Source: Sipunculus nudus
Lineage: Eukaryota; Annelida; Sipuncula; Golfingiida; Sipunculidae
Reading direction: 5' to 3'
DNA: 64,000 nt
NCBI GenBank assembly: GCA_026874595.1
Contig: CM049318.1
Span: 1,437,241-1,501,240, forward strand
Shown: piece by piece, positions 13,939 to 26,473 of the stretch
Numbering within the stretch: the first letter of the stretch is position 1
How the letters are laid out: every line of letters begins with the position of its first letter
Translations under genes and position numbers: made by a program
The notes under the pieces: generated by a model
The model's input: only the letters and a program-made list of their open reading frames with translations
What the model was told of the DNA's origin: nothing
The model's database searches: none

Positions 13939-14028
13939 AGTATTTTTCATTTCCTGTTAGCGGATTAAAAGTTTTCACAAAATACTAAGCAGCAAACGAG
14001 TTTTCTTATTCAATACATATGTATCTGG

Positions 14029-14031
<3 letters not shown>

Positions 14032-14093
<62 letters not shown>
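14032..14093. repeat. (TA)n microsatellite
   Basis: About 30 uninterrupted TA dinucleotides, able to extrude as a hairpin. Confidence 0.95.
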
Positions 14094-14096
<3 letters not shown>

Positions 14097-15524
14097 GCAG
14101 GTTCAGTGACGTACAGATGAATAGTTAGAAATCCGATAACATTTTATATTTAGACTTCCCTTTCTTTTAAAGTTAGCACTGATGAACAATTCGGCTTCTT
14201 CGCTCCACGGCCAGAGAGTAAGATCAACGCTGTTACATCTGGAGTCGTCCCTTGAAACTTGGCAGGGCATGAAAAGGTCACAGACAGTGTCAGATTCCCA
14301 CCCCTATATCTCAGTGTTATGTAAGTCAGGTTATTTTAAAATTGGCTTGATGGACGAATGTGGTCTATGTACGATCTGCAGAGGGAACTCATGAAGGCAT
14401 TAAGCGCTGCGCTTCTATCTAAAACATCCCATGTTTGACATGTAATCTAACCCCGGTCCTCCAGGCGTATGTTAAAGATGAGGATACAGAAACATGTTAT
14501 GTGGTGTACAAATCGAAATGTCAGTTAATGGTCTTCATTGGGTATTATCATGCGTAACCTGTTTTATATCAAGTCAGTCCTTAAGGATAACACTGTCAAA
14601 ATAAGAACCCTATAGAATTCATTTTGTGTGTATGATAAGAATTCTGCTTTTCGGCTCCTAAAGGTTCCTGAATAGAAATATTGAATGACTATATTTATAT
14701 TGGTATCAGCTCAAATATACTGAATTTTACTCTTTTCTTTTCACATGCAGTTTCTTTCTTAAATTTTACATACATATTTTTGCTTCCGCTGACCGGCAAA
14801 GGGCCTAGTTAAACTATACACCTACAGATGTTGCAAGAACAAATATCATTTTCATTATTCTTATAGTGGAAGTACAAGCAATTTTAGACTCTGTGAATGA
14901 AAGCAAATGTAAAATTCAACCACAATTTGAGTGATCGACACTTAACATTTATAAGTTAGTATTATCTGTATGTGGTTGTAGACAACCGTCCGGACTTATA
15001 TTATAACTCACGGTGGTGACACTCAACCGTTGTCCCGTAACTCCTCGGTTTAATCGCCTCGGGATCGCCGGTTGCTTTGTCTTGAAATCTCGGGGTCGAT
15101 GCCATTTGTGTCTTAAGGGGTCGTCACCCACAATTTCCCATATATTTGGAACAATTTGACATTATTTCTAGAAGAATCAAAAGACCTTTTTCAACGAGCA
15201 TGCGAACTGCACGTAACGGTCGTTTGCTGGGTCCGGGTCCCTTGAGTTAGCATTGCATGTCTGGTTAAATGAAATCATATGCTTGCCACAGACCCCCACC
15301 TCTAATGATGTGACAGGATTCTTTAACTTTCATCGTTGGAGATATATCATTTAAAATCTTTTTTTGTTGATATAACGGACCCGAACTGTTGGTGTCAATC
15401 GTCGCAACAGATGTCACTCGTGTGGTGGAAAAGTTCCACTGCAGCGACACTTATCAGATATTACGCCTGTGAACCTGACAAATGCCATCTCGGCCCATGG
15501 AAAACACGTCCTGCACAAACCTGT

Positions 15525-18500
15525 GCGAAGTCCCCTTGTAGTCCTGGGGCTGAGTGGGGTCCTGTGTGCAATCATATGTCTCCTAATTTTGACTTCTGAT
15601 CAAGGAAGGATACCCTTAGGGGAGTTAAAAAAAACCTGGGTAGACATCCTTGATTGTAGACAGAAAGGGTTAAATTCAAGATGGCGTCCAAGATGGCCGA
15701 CAAACTATTGAATCATACATAACTCGAAAAGTATTTGAGGTAGGGGATTGATTTTGATGTCTTTGCCCATAGAGTCAGTTGAAACCATTTCCAAGACAAT
15801 AGCGTATTTGGTTATGGTGATATTCCATATGGCTGCCAATATGCCCACCGTAACATTGAATGGCGTATGACGGGCCAAGGAATTAAGGTAGGGCGTTAAT
15901 TTTGGCTGTGTTCGCCTATGTTTTTAGGGCCCAGGAGTCTATTGAAATTATTTTCAAGACTAAACTGTTTTGGGTTATGATGATATTTAATATGGTTGCA
16001 AATATGACTGCCAATTTGGCCGTTTTACACTTGAATTATGTATGATATTGTGATGTCTTTGCCTATATTTTCAGGGTCAAAGAAACTACTGAAACCTTTT
16101 GAAGACAAAAGCATACTTGGTTATCGTGATATTCAATATGGCTGCCAATATGGTCAATTTACCATTGTATCATGTATGACAATCTAAGGAATAGAGGTGG
16201 GGGTTGATATTTCAATGTCTTTGCTCATGTTTTCAGGGTCAAAGAATCTAATGAAACCATTTTAAGACAATATCGTATTTAGTTATGGGTTATGGTGAAA
16301 TTCAACATCATCAGGCAGATTTTCTTACTGGGCTACAGTGGAATTAAATATGGCTCAAATATTGTCGTTGAATCATCTAAACTTCACCAAGGAATACATC
16401 TACTTAATTGTTTTGAGGGTCTTCTTATGTTTTTAGTTTCCAGGTATCTCTTGAAAACATTTGGTCGATAAAGAATTTGATAATGATGAAATTTAGTATG
16501 GCTACCAATATGCCATTAAATATGTCTTTACATTTAATGTAACATTCCTAGAATCCAAGCTACATTGACGAATATATTGATTATAGGTTATGGATGTAAA
16601 ATTATTGATAAAACCAACATATATCAATGGATAATACACTATCTTCGCATGAAAATAACCAGATTTGGATTTTAAATGGGTGCGTTTTACTTGCTTGACA
16701 TTTACAGAATATGACACTTTATACAGTTACACTTGGATGCCATATCTGGCAGAATCTGGTAGGGTTCTTGGCACAATATTGTCCTCCATTTGAAATCCAT
16801 ATTAAAGGGGATCTAGAAGAAGATTCTCAAAATATATGTGTATTACATACAGAATACTTTAAGGTACGGCCCTGGGTAGAATTTTTTGTTGGTGGTAGAT
16901 CAAGAAGTGAAGTTCCTGTTCGTTGATGTACATTGTGTACCGCAAATGATCGGCAGTTGCTATGATTTCCACGGTTTACTACCTGAACAAGGTATTTTCT
17001 GCATTGTATGTCGCTTCCATTCAGGACTGGGGCTGAACATAAATATGAGCTGGCCGACTCTTTCTGTCGGATCATGAATTGGAATATACCTTGTTTTTGT
17101 CTCAAATTTTCTCTCTGAGCCACAATTCATTATGTCCACTTGACACAAACAGATATGAAAAGTACAATACAAGTACAAACACACCTGTTTCACCAGGAGA
17201 GAATGACTATCTGCATCAGCCCATTTGTTACAGCAAGGGGGACAAGAGGAATAATTCTGACATCCGCTTCTTCACGATCACAGACTAATTCAGGATGATG
17301 TGTGGGCGCTTCATTTTGGACTGAATGTGTCTTAAGGGAAATATCTCCAACCTGCACTATTCAACCCAAGACAATGAGAACACTCAGGTCTTTCTGAGTA
17401 AATTATTTTACCGGACACTTGCTGAGGAAAGTTTAAAGTTTTATTTCATTATTTGATGATGGAGAGAAACTGACCAGAGCCCTTAGTTGTTTAAGTGTCC
17501 TGAGAAAAATGCTTTTAACAAGGAGAGGAGTGTTCAATGTGCGCCTTTGTCTTTCACAGATACCTTTATATAAGAGTGAAAAATGAAATTTATACGTTGT
17601 GCAATATAACACAATATCTGAGTACCAAGATCAGAAACTGTTCAAATAGTTCCCCAAAGGTGGTGGCACTATGATTTTTATTATGCCATGGCACCAATTA
17701 AACAGCCTGTTTGCATATGCGATCGATCCACTGGCAGAACAAAGTACTTTTACTTGAGATTTTGTTCATGTTTTTAGTTCTTTTAATTCAACAGACTGTA
17801 AGTCATCTGAGTTATAGTGATCACCCTTTGTCCATCGTCCGTCCGGCTGGCTGTGAACATGGTGCACCCAGAAAGTCAGACAGGGCACCAATCTTAAATG
17901 TTTGTTATAGAAATATCTTAGCTAAAGTAAAGGGAGGTCATTGTAAGTCTCCTTGGACATAAGAAATAAAGTCAATGGGACCTATGTTCTTCAAGATTTG
18001 TGAAAGAACATGATTTGAGCACTTTTTATGTCAGGTGTACATATATTGTAGCAGTTATCAATGAGACTTTTATATTGGCAGCCATATGAAGTATCATCAT
18101 AACCAAAAACAATGGTCTTGAAAATAGTTTCCTGACATTGAAAACATAGACATTTTCTTTGCTTGTCAGACATGTTTCAACTGTAGAGTAGCCATATTGG
18201 TAGCCATTTTGAATATCACTATAACCAAATAGAGTCTTAGAGTTGGTTTCAGTACATTCTTTGACCCTGGCAACATAGGCAAAGATACCAAAATCAATCC
18301 CCTACCTTTATTCCTTGGCGTGTCATTCATGATCATATGTACAATAGCCATATTGGCAGCCATATTTGCAGCCATATTAAATATAATCATAACCAAAAAG
18401 AGTATAGTCTTGCAAATAATTTCAATTTAGACTCCTGGACCCTAGAACTATCGTCGAGAACACCAAAATAAACCCATTTCCTTAATTTCTGGGCTTGACA

Positions 18501-18835
18501 TACGCGATTCAATCGTATGGCGGCCATTTTTGCAGCCATATTGAATATAATCATAACCAAATATGGTATTGCCTTGAAAAAGGTTTCAATAGATTGCTTG
18601 ACCCTGAAAACATAGGCAAAAACACCAAAATCAATTCCCTACGTCGATTACTTTTTGAGTTATGTTTGATTCAATGGTTCGGCGGCCATCTTGGACGCCA
18701 TCTTGAATTTTACCCCTTTTGCCCGTGATCCAGGATGTCTACCCATTTTATCCTACCTTGATCAGAAGTCAAAATTAGGGAACATATAATTGTACACAGG
18801 ACCCCCCTCAGCCACCGGACTAGTGGATCTTTCCA
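15525..18835. mobile_element. Foldback-type element with long repeat-filled inverted arms
   Basis: The left arm (about 15525-16530) and right arm (about 18035-18835) are imperfect reverse complements. Anchors are GGCTGAGTGGGGTCCTGTGT on the left against ACACAGGACCCCCCTCAGCC on the right, AATTTTGACTTCTGATCAAG against CTTGATCAGAAGTCAAAATT, and AAGATGGCGTCCAAGATGGC against GCCATCTTGGACGCCATCTT. Inside each arm a unit of about 150-170 bp repeats; it holds a TGATGTCTTTGCC-like motif, a GTTATGGTGATATTC-like motif and an AATATGGCTGCCAATATG-like motif. The ~1.5-kb centre (16530-18035) has overlapping ORFs on both strands up to 98 codons that I cannot assign. Architecture resembles Foldback DNA transposons; no transposase is seen and no target duplication was confirmed. 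Confidence 0.75.
15735..16500 (+). repeat. ~150-bp tandem repeat forming the left foldback arm
   Basis: Five diverged units, recognised by a GGGATTGATTTTGATGTCTT-like motif at about 15742, 15888, 16045, 16197 and 16393, each followed by a TATGGTGATATTC and NATATGGCTGCCAATATG motif. Confidence 0.7.
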
Positions 18836-20829
18836 AACGAAGAAGGGTGAATATGCAGGTATGTCTGTAGCCATGACAAACACGACTCTGGCCGTAATGT
18901 CAGAGGGCCGATCTGGCGCCAGTATGTCTAATGCTAGTAAGTCTGAAGCATCATTTTAATTCTAAATTATTATGCTTTGTCTTTATGATGCGAGGAACGT
19001 TGTAGACGTAGCACAGTACAGTGTTCTTGGGACTTAATATATCTTTTATTTAAAAACAGGTTATTTTAGTAGTATCACAAATAATGTATCATTTAAAGGT
19101 CTGGATGCTACTTTTAAATCATGACCCTTTCAAGGTTACTTGTTTATAGTATTATAAATTAGACAATACTTGAGAAAACAAGCCGATTAAGCCTGTTTTT
19201 GTGTTCCAGCACATTCTTAGCCCTATATTCATTAAGTTGTAATTTTCCTAACAGGTAATTCACCAGAATGGAATGTTGTAACTGTGTAACATACTGTGAC
19301 TGTTAGTAGTTACAGGGCTAGCAGTTATCTTGTTGTGCTAGAAGCAATGCATTATTTTTTTACAGTCAAAAGTTTACATGCAGGATTAGAGGTTCACTCC
19401 TGTCCACAAAAAATGTCTGATAACACTATGATTTTTCCACTGTCATGAATAATTACCAATATGGGAGTAAAGCATTTAAGAGTCCTCATCATACACGATA
19501 AATAATTCCATATTAAACTTTATCAAGGAAAGAGTCCGTAGATTCCGTACCTCCTCTCCACTAATATATTTTCATTAATTCCAGGAAGCCGTGAATGTTT
19601 ATTATTATTTCCCTAAGAAGTAATCATCAGGGCTCTTCTATAACACAGGATGTTTCACATGAAATGGTTTAATAATCAGTTGTAACTCATCACACATTGT
19701 TGTGGGTATATTCCTTCCCCTCAGATTATGAGAAATGACCATTTTGACCTTATTCAAGTTATTATAGCTTCAAACTGACATTGATAAATTCACCCAGATC
19801 TGAAGAATGTTCAGTGTTCCTTCAGGTAATATTGGTCATAAGACCCAATAATTACTATCATAGTTTGATATTTCCTTAAAAATGCTAATAATTATCAAGT
19901 TTATAACTATTTTTTCACTAAAGCAATATATATGATGTTTCAATAGAATTTTTTTCTAGAAATTTTATTAATCTCTGAAAATTTCAGCTCCTTGTTCTAC
20001 TAATGAGCATTCAAATGATTTATATATTAGGGGTGTGCAAAACAAAAACTTCATTCTTGATACTCGTGTGAAAGAATAGAAAATATAATACTGTGCTACA
20101 TGCCTGTATAGATTATCAATGAAATGGCTAGGACACTGAGCTTATGACTGTATGACTGAGAGTGCCCACTCTAGTTCGGTACGTCCTCAATGCTAGGTCC
20201 CCTGCATACGACGAAGGTGCAGCTCTCCGACCAGCAAGGGATCTGCGCTGGCGATGGGCGCAGGTTAAACTGTAGAACGAATAACCTTCTGGCGTTGCAT
20301 ATTCCATAGCAACCAGAATAAAAAGACTGAACAATACCGACAGACCAGGAAGGCGAAGTTTAAGTCAGATGGGACTGACTTCGTTGTTTATTTCCCAATT
20401 CTTATTAGGGAGACTTCATCTGAACCAAAGCCACATCATATCACCGTAAAGAAATAATCAACGTGCATGGGCAGAGCACGAATATGTGTATATAAAATTA
20501 CTTGAAAATAGTGATACACTATGCCAATGTTTTCACCTGTGTTTGTTTGTTTGATTGTTCGTTGGGTTTGTTAGCAATATGAAAACATTGATACATACCC
20601 GATTTTCCTCGGATCTTCGGGGAAGGATTGGGTCATGAGCCAGGAAAATCGTCAATATCTTTCTTGCTGAAACGTTTAAAGGACAAGATCTAGTGTGATC
20701 AGTTTTTCCTTTTCATTAATAATTCGATTGCTCCTGTAACATGCCTCCATCTGCAAGCTGATTCCGGTATTGAAGTGGAGGGTTGGGCCAAGGGCCATGG
20801 AGGACTCAATTAAGTTTGATGTGGTTCGG
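18836..20829. other. Intergenic sequence, no gene recognised
   Basis: AT-rich. A short less AT-rich stretch at 20110-20350 has a 68-codon minus-strand ORF without a recognisable motif. Confidence 0.5.
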
Positions 20830-21455
20830 GATAAAAGGATAGATCCAGTAAGGTTATTTTCAGTTGGTGAGGTTTGTTTTGGTTCGGGATAAAGGGGTAG
20901 ACACAGTAAGGTTGTTTAATAGGGTAACGTTTGTTGTGGTTTGGGATAAAAAGGTAGATAGAGTACGTAGGGTTGTTTTATTTTGTAAGGATTGTTGTGG
21001 TTGGGAATAAAGGGGTAGATCCAGTAGGGTTGTTTTCATTTGGTAAGGTTTATTATGGTTTGTTGGGAAAAGGGGTAGATACAGTAGGGTTGGTTTCATT
21101 TGTGAGGTTTGTTGTGGTTCGGGATAAAGGGGTAGATGCAGTAGGGTTGTTTTTATTTGGCGAGGTATGCTGTGGCTCGGGATAAAGGGGTAAATACAGT
21201 AGGGTTGTTTTCATTTAATTTTTTTTTTGTGGTTCGGGATAAAAGGTTTATCCAGTAGGATTGTTTTCATTTGGTAAGGTTTGTTATGGTTCGGAATAAA
21301 GGGGTAGATACAGTAGGGTTGTTATCATTTGGTGAGATTTGTTGTGGTTTGGGATAAGGGGAAAGATCCTGTAGGGTTGTTTTCATTTGGTAACGTTTGT
21401 TGTTGCTCGGGATAAAGGGGTAGATACAGTAGGGTTAATTCATTTGGTGAGATAC
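20830..21455. repeat. 58-bp minisatellite, about 11 copies
   Basis: Unit contains GGTTCGGGATAAAGGGGTAG, then ATACAGTAGGGTTGTTTTC and ATTTGGTGAGGTTTGTTGT. The strand is strongly purine- and T-biased with GGG clusters. Open frames on both strands here are by-products of the periodicity. Confidence 0.93.
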
Positions 21456-22005
21456 AAGCTCTACTGTGTATTACTCTTCTTTATAAACCACATCTGATCT
21501 TCTTTTAGCGTACAGCGTTAAATCCGCTGCTTCAGATGTAAGGCTTCTTTGGAATATAGAGACGTTTGTACAGGTATTTAATATTTTGGTACATATTTCC
21601 ACCAATTACTTTTCGCCAAAAATGTACAGCTAGGTGGAGCATGAATTTATTTTCTCCATTTATTTAAATTTGTCAATCGAAAACCTTTCATTTGGTTTCA
21701 GTTTTGTATAACTTACCAAAGTGAGTTTTTTTTAATTAAGGGCATGTTATAATATGTATTTATTTGATATCAATATGTCGCTCGACGTATTTAAAGTTAT
21801 TTTCCCTCTACCTCAAGCATTCCCATTGTCACACTCCCTGATCATTCAAACATCATTGTGACAGAGACAGGTGGCATCTAAAAACAGTATAGTATCCTTT
21901 ATGGATATATTTTACAGGCCTCTGAATCGCTTCTGGAGCGATTTAGGAACTTGCGTTCGCTCTTGCGCTCGCCAACACGCATATAGAAACGCTCTGGTGA
22001 TATTA

Positions 22006-22706
22006 TGTTACGGAACCTAATATAAACAGATCACGTATGCGTGATGAACACAAATTTTGTAATGGAGATAAAAAAAATCAGATTCTGCAACACTAGACAG
22101 CGTAAAATGTCTAGGTGACTGAATAAAGAAGTCCGTGTTTTTTGTTAACAATTAACTATAATTTATTCCTCAAACAACCCTTACATTACAGTATACTAAA
22201 TCAATACAATTACACAGTACAATAAAAATATAACATCAAATCAATATAATCACACAGCCTAATTAACTAAGTGCACAGTATATACAATCACCGCCACAGC
22301 GACAAGTTCTTTAAAATGTATACTCTCGGAGAACAACAGTCCAATGTAAAGCTCTTGTAACAATCCAGAAGGTAAACTTGAACAGGCAGCATTAAACTGT
22401 ATAGAGTTCGTAATAGTAGAATTCCTGAAATTACTGGATAATCGGATAGGTCCCACACGTCTGTGTCCGCTGGAATATTCTGTCACCTCTCTCTGCTTTA
22501 AAACACAGCCCCCTATTTTTAACTTCTTGCCCCAAGCCGAGAATTTTCCACTTCTCGAACAGACTAAAAGATCTAACATAATACACAGTAAACACGCATT
22601 ACAGGAATCATCTAGAAGAACATCGCTGTGTCTCTACATACCAGGGTCTACACGTGAGCCCGACCCGGCCCGGCCAAGCAAGAAAGCCCCAGGCTAGCAT
22701 GACAAG
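22006..22706 (-). mobile_element. Truncated LTR-like element, family A, copy 2
   Basis: Reverse-complement copy of the ~800-bp LTR. On the plus strand it begins TGTTACGGAACCTAATATAA, matching the start of copy 3, and similarity continues to GGCTAGCATGACAA near 22706, where it stops. About 100 bp at the LTR 5' end are missing. The TATA position reads TTAAAAATAGGGGG on the element strand, so the TATA box is damaged. The poly(A) region is kept (TTTATTCCTCAAAC on the plus strand). Confidence 0.75.
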
Positions 22707-23401
22707 TATACACATAAGATGGTGCGAACCACTTTAATGTACTCTTATGTTTAAGATTTTCCTTATATTTTTCATTAAAAGTCAATAGACAAGATAAAGT
22801 AGGGATATATGCTTAGGCTTAGCAATCGAAAATAACGAAGTGAAATGTGGAAAGGGAAGCTTACATAAAATTGACGAGAATATGATTTATTATAAACCAT
22901 TGTTCCTCCATCAGTATATCCGTTGGGATTACTCTAATTCTTAACAACACGAGATAGAGGGTAGCTCTATAGTTATTACTCGACTAATCACTCCTAACTC
23001 GACAGTGACGTATCATAACAGTTTGATAAAGTGACCTTATTGACTTCTGACATTGTTTCGCTATTAAATCATAAATTAAAGCGTACATCCACAGATTGCA
23101 TCACAAAACCAACTGAACATATTATAGGGGCTGATAAGTGAGGCAACTTTATATCGCCGAAATAAATACTATGCGCTTAATTTAAGTTTAGGTTGAACGA
23201 GCATAGATGTAGCTGGTTTATGACAACGAACGGTCGATAATTTATTACTGTAGGCGAGGCAGGCACCTCCGTGTCCTTCGACTGGGCTGTTGTGTGTCAC
23301 CACACTAAAATGTGCCAACCTGTTCCTTTGTGCAGAAAGACTTAATTGCAAAAAAAGGAATGATTTTATTTTAATATAAATAAAAATTGGTTACAGGTGA
23401 G
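22707..23401. other. Intergenic sequence, no gene recognised
   Basis: I see no coding, RNA or repeat signal. Confidence 0.45.
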
Positions 23402-23537
23402 TGTTACGAAGACAAATTGCTCAGGGGAAAATACTGGGCCGATCGGGGATTCAAACCCGGCGTTCCAACCGCTTCACTGGAAAAGCAAGCTTCACTAGCG
23501 GGACAGTTCGGTCCGCTTTTATGTCACCCCCGTAACA
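23402..23537 (-). mobile_element. Solo short LTR of the miniature-retrotransposon family B
   Basis: A 136-bp minus-strand copy of the LTR found twice at 51.5-52.0 kb. In plus-strand orientation it begins TGTTACGAAGACAAATTGC and ends GGTGACATAAAAGCGG in reverse complement, closing with CCCCGTAACA. It keeps the box-B-like GGTTTGAATCC (one mismatch) and the GAAGCGGTTGGAACGCC part of box A. Exactly 20 bp between the boxes are absent relative to the 156-bp copies. No internal region or second LTR adjoins it. Flanking bases (GTGAG and TGACT) do not form a clear target duplication. Confidence 0.75.
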
Positions 23538-24594
23538 TGACTTTTTTTTAAAGCTAGAAGACAAATGACAATTTAGAGGTTTTAACATTATGAGGAGACC
23601 CTAAAATAGTAATAAATGATGACGTTTCAATGCAAATTTTGTACTTTTGTTTGTGCGTGTGTTACATCACCAATCGTTCCGGGCAGATTTCTATTTAGAT
23701 GTGTCAAATGGAGGAACGTCGGACTAAAAGAAATGGAAATGTTGAAACCCACATAAGACATTTTATGCCGATATATAAACGAAATTGATTTTATCATGAT
23801 CATTATCCAAAGTATTAATGTAGAAAAATACGGGACCTTTCTCCCACATGGCACTCACAGTTGATACACTTATTTTGTATATGGCTGCTCGTAACTATAA
23901 CTGTCCTGCAGTTAGTTTACTCAAAATGGTAAATCGGTCCTGATGAAATCCTGTTTTGTCACAGACCAAGTATCTGGTTTCACACTCGCGGGTTATACAC
24001 TGTCGTTTCAGTCTTGATTTTCTGTTTCGCCAAACAATAGGTATATAACATATTTGACTCAGAATGACTATATGATATGTGTTTGAACATGTATTCAGGA
24101 TGTTCTGCTCTAGAGTATAACCGGAAAATCTAAATGGACGATACAGGAAACGGTATTGTTTATTTGACCTTTATCGGATAGGTGTAAGTGTTGTTATGTG
24201 TATGAAACATTCAAGTATCATACAATAAAGCGCGCCTGAGATGAAGTTTTATTTTACTATCTAAATTTGAAAGTAATTTGAAACATCCACATTTTTAAGT
24301 TATGCACATGACCTTTACACATGACAAATAATGACTAAAATAGCATTTTAACTGGACGCCGTGTCAGATATTTCTTCCACACTGCATATTCTTAACAGAT
24401 GGAGTGTTTTACATTAAATGTTTATTCCGAATAGGAATATTAGGTATGGCGAAAAACAAAGGTTTGATTTAAATAGTGTGGGAATTCGGCTGAACGGCAA
24501 GAATGTGTCCAAAAGACCGAACAAAATACATTTCTTACCTATGTTGACATCGTACAAGAGAATATACCATTCACAGATTCGTATCAGAAACCTT
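23538..24594. other. Intergenic sequence, no gene recognised
   Basis: Only short ORFs (up to 75 codons), none with recognisable motifs. Confidence 0.45.
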
Positions 24595-24865
24595 AAAAAT
24601 GTTTACAAAGATACCACGTACTCGGAGATGTGATGCATATAATGCTAACAAAGATACCACGTACTGGGAGATGTGATGCATATAACATTAACAAAGATAC
24701 CACGTATTGGGAGATGTGATGCATATAATGTTTACAAAGATACCACGTACTGGGAGATGTGATGCATATAATGTTAACAAAGATACCACGTACTGGGAGA
24801 TGTGATGCATATAATGTTAACAAAGATACCACGTATTGGGAGATGTGATGCATATAATGTTCTTT
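24595..24865. repeat. 43-bp minisatellite, 6 copies
   Basis: Unit contains ATGTTAACAAAGATACCACG and TACTGGGAGATGTGATGC, then ATATA. The 43-bp period rotates through all frames. This produces a long minus-strand ORF (24593-25096) that I do not consider a gene. Confidence 0.93.
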
Positions 24866-25029
24866 CTTTGATGGTGCTATGCTGTACCTACCAGAATAGA
24901 ACTGTTCATTGTTTAAAGCCTTAACTTGGGCTTTGAGAAATAATATCTTCAAGAAGTCTAGAAAACAACCTAAAGGAAGTGGATAGTTGCCGTCCCGCCT
25001 TATCGGTGGAGGACCTGCAGGGGAAGACC

Positions 25030-25045
25030 CACGTGCGTATAAATA
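25030..25045 (+). promoter_or_regulatory. Candidate core promoter: E-box and TATA box
   Basis: CACGTG (25030-25035) lies directly before TATAAATA (25038-25045), which has CG on its 5' flank. This is a plausible RNA polymerase II core promoter firing rightward, with a start expected near 25070. No coding sequence downstream can be tied to it with confidence. Confidence 0.3.
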
Positions 25046-26428
25046 CGAGTCAGACACGCCAAATTCAACAAATTGGCAGAAAAATGACAGCAGCAATGTT
25101 TAACAGGCAAAAGTAAACCATTTTCCCGTCAGGTCCCCTCCTGGAACACGAGGCAGCTGTCAAAGCTGATTTTCCAACCATGCCCTTGCATGAAAGCTAT
25201 CCCGGCCACCAGAGCAAGGATAATTGGTTCAAGGAAACAAGAAAAATCTTTTGTCTGGCGGCCAAAGGGTTGATAGAAGGACTATACCCGGCCTTTTCAA
25301 GAAAAAAAGGAGAAAAATACAGATATCCTCGCCTCTTACAAAAAAGATGGATTTCCTGCTGTAGCTTCTGCTGGCAAATAGCCGTAATTGGCTGTACTGC
25401 CATTTTGTCTTGTCGTTTTCTTCTTTTTTGTTCGGGAGGATTTCAAAACCTTTTTTCCGGTTATTCACATCGGTATGAGGTGAAGGATACAATGCCAGTC
25501 CGTGAAGAGTGGATTGAGGTGTGGCTGGCATGAAGTTTCCGGTAGTCTGGTATATTTGTCTGTTACGGACAATAAGCTAAACAATATCAAGATAGCGATC
25601 CCCAGGCAGACACAAAAATAGCTATCTTGTCTCAAGCTCAGACAGATAAGAATAAGTTCATATTGATCAGATAAACCGTGCATTTTCACATCATTCCGAA
25701 GTTTCTACGGCAGCCATTGAATTTTTTCCACCATATATACCAAGTGAACAACCCAAATGGGTGAAGGTGTTAGGCTTAAGCAACTATTACGACAAACACC
25801 TCCAACGCAACGCCTGCGCTGGGAAAGTAATTGTCTTCCTTTAACCAAATTTAACTTTGCTTTTTGGTCTCAAATGTGATTCACTCAGTCACATTAGAAC
25901 TCCCATTACGGTAACAATTGCCCCCCCCCCCCCCAACCCACAGCCCATCATTTGGCAATATTTCGATAATAACAGAGGCGTCCTGTAATCTGGGTGTGTT
26001 TTGCGACCTCCCGCCGATGGGGCATGTAGTCTCACGATGCGGCTTTGAGGCAGTAAGTTGTAGGTATTATCAGCACAACCAAGGGGTTTGGCGCTGGCTA
26101 ATAATTCTTAATTGCCGATGGTTCATTCTGAGGACGGACGGGACTGGAAACCGCGCACGCTGTTAAAGCTGCCAGCAAACAGTATAGATAAACCCGGCCC
26201 CAGCTACCGGCTTCGGCTGTAGGGGAGGATATCCCTGACGTTGTGCTATCTTTCACTGGCATATGGATTGTTTGGAGTGGCAAAGAGTGGTCGCTTGCCT
26301 TTGACAGCCCTGTTTCATTTGGCGACATATAAGTGCCAGTGATCTCGCCGGAGCCGTTATTGGGTCTGCGGTTGCGGTTGGAACAAGAAGTCTTCTGGAT
26401 TAACACGGATTACTTTTTTCATTCATAG
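25046..26428. other. Unassigned region with moderate-length ORFs
   Basis: ORFs of 117 codons (25180-25533, +) and 102 codons (26098-26406, -) overlap ORFs on the other strand. The plus-strand product has a hydrophobic Cys-rich middle (SCCSFCWQIAVIGCTAILSC) that could be a membrane segment, but I recognise no family. A C run lies at 25921-25934. It could hold 5' exons of a gene starting near 25070; this is speculation. Confidence 0.3.
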
Positions 26429-26473
26429 GCGCCGCGTATTGACAGAAACTGCCGCACACGAATATAAACCAAG
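26429..26473 (+). other. Candidate 45-nt exon flanked by good splice sites
   Basis: A pyrimidine-rich acceptor (ACTTTTTTCATTCATAG) ends at 26428, and the consensus donor AAG|GTAAGT begins at 26474. The intervening 45 nt is less AT-rich than its flanks. Spacing from the TATA box at 25038 would fit an untranslated leader exon, but no partner exon was found. Confidence 0.25.

Larger units (their letters stand above)
13391..15520. other. Intergenic sequence with two AT microsatellites
   Basis: No gene recognised. (AT)n runs with a short (GT)n tail lie at 13889-13938 and a ~60-bp (TA)n run at 14032-14093. Small ORFs (14182-14394, 14949-15131) show no recognisable motif. Confidence 0.5.

Noticed and set aside
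14949-15131. Less AT-rich segment as an rRNA or tRNA fragment
   Set aside because: No match to conserved rRNA blocks or tRNA boxes that I recognise.
16711-17288. ORFs in the centre of the first foldback element as a transposase
   Set aside because: Overlapping on both strands, under 100 codons each, with no DDE/DDD or zinc-finger pattern that I could see.
24593-25096. 167-codon minus-strand ORF
   Set aside because: Two-thirds of it is translation of the 43-bp minisatellite, and the rest shows no motif.
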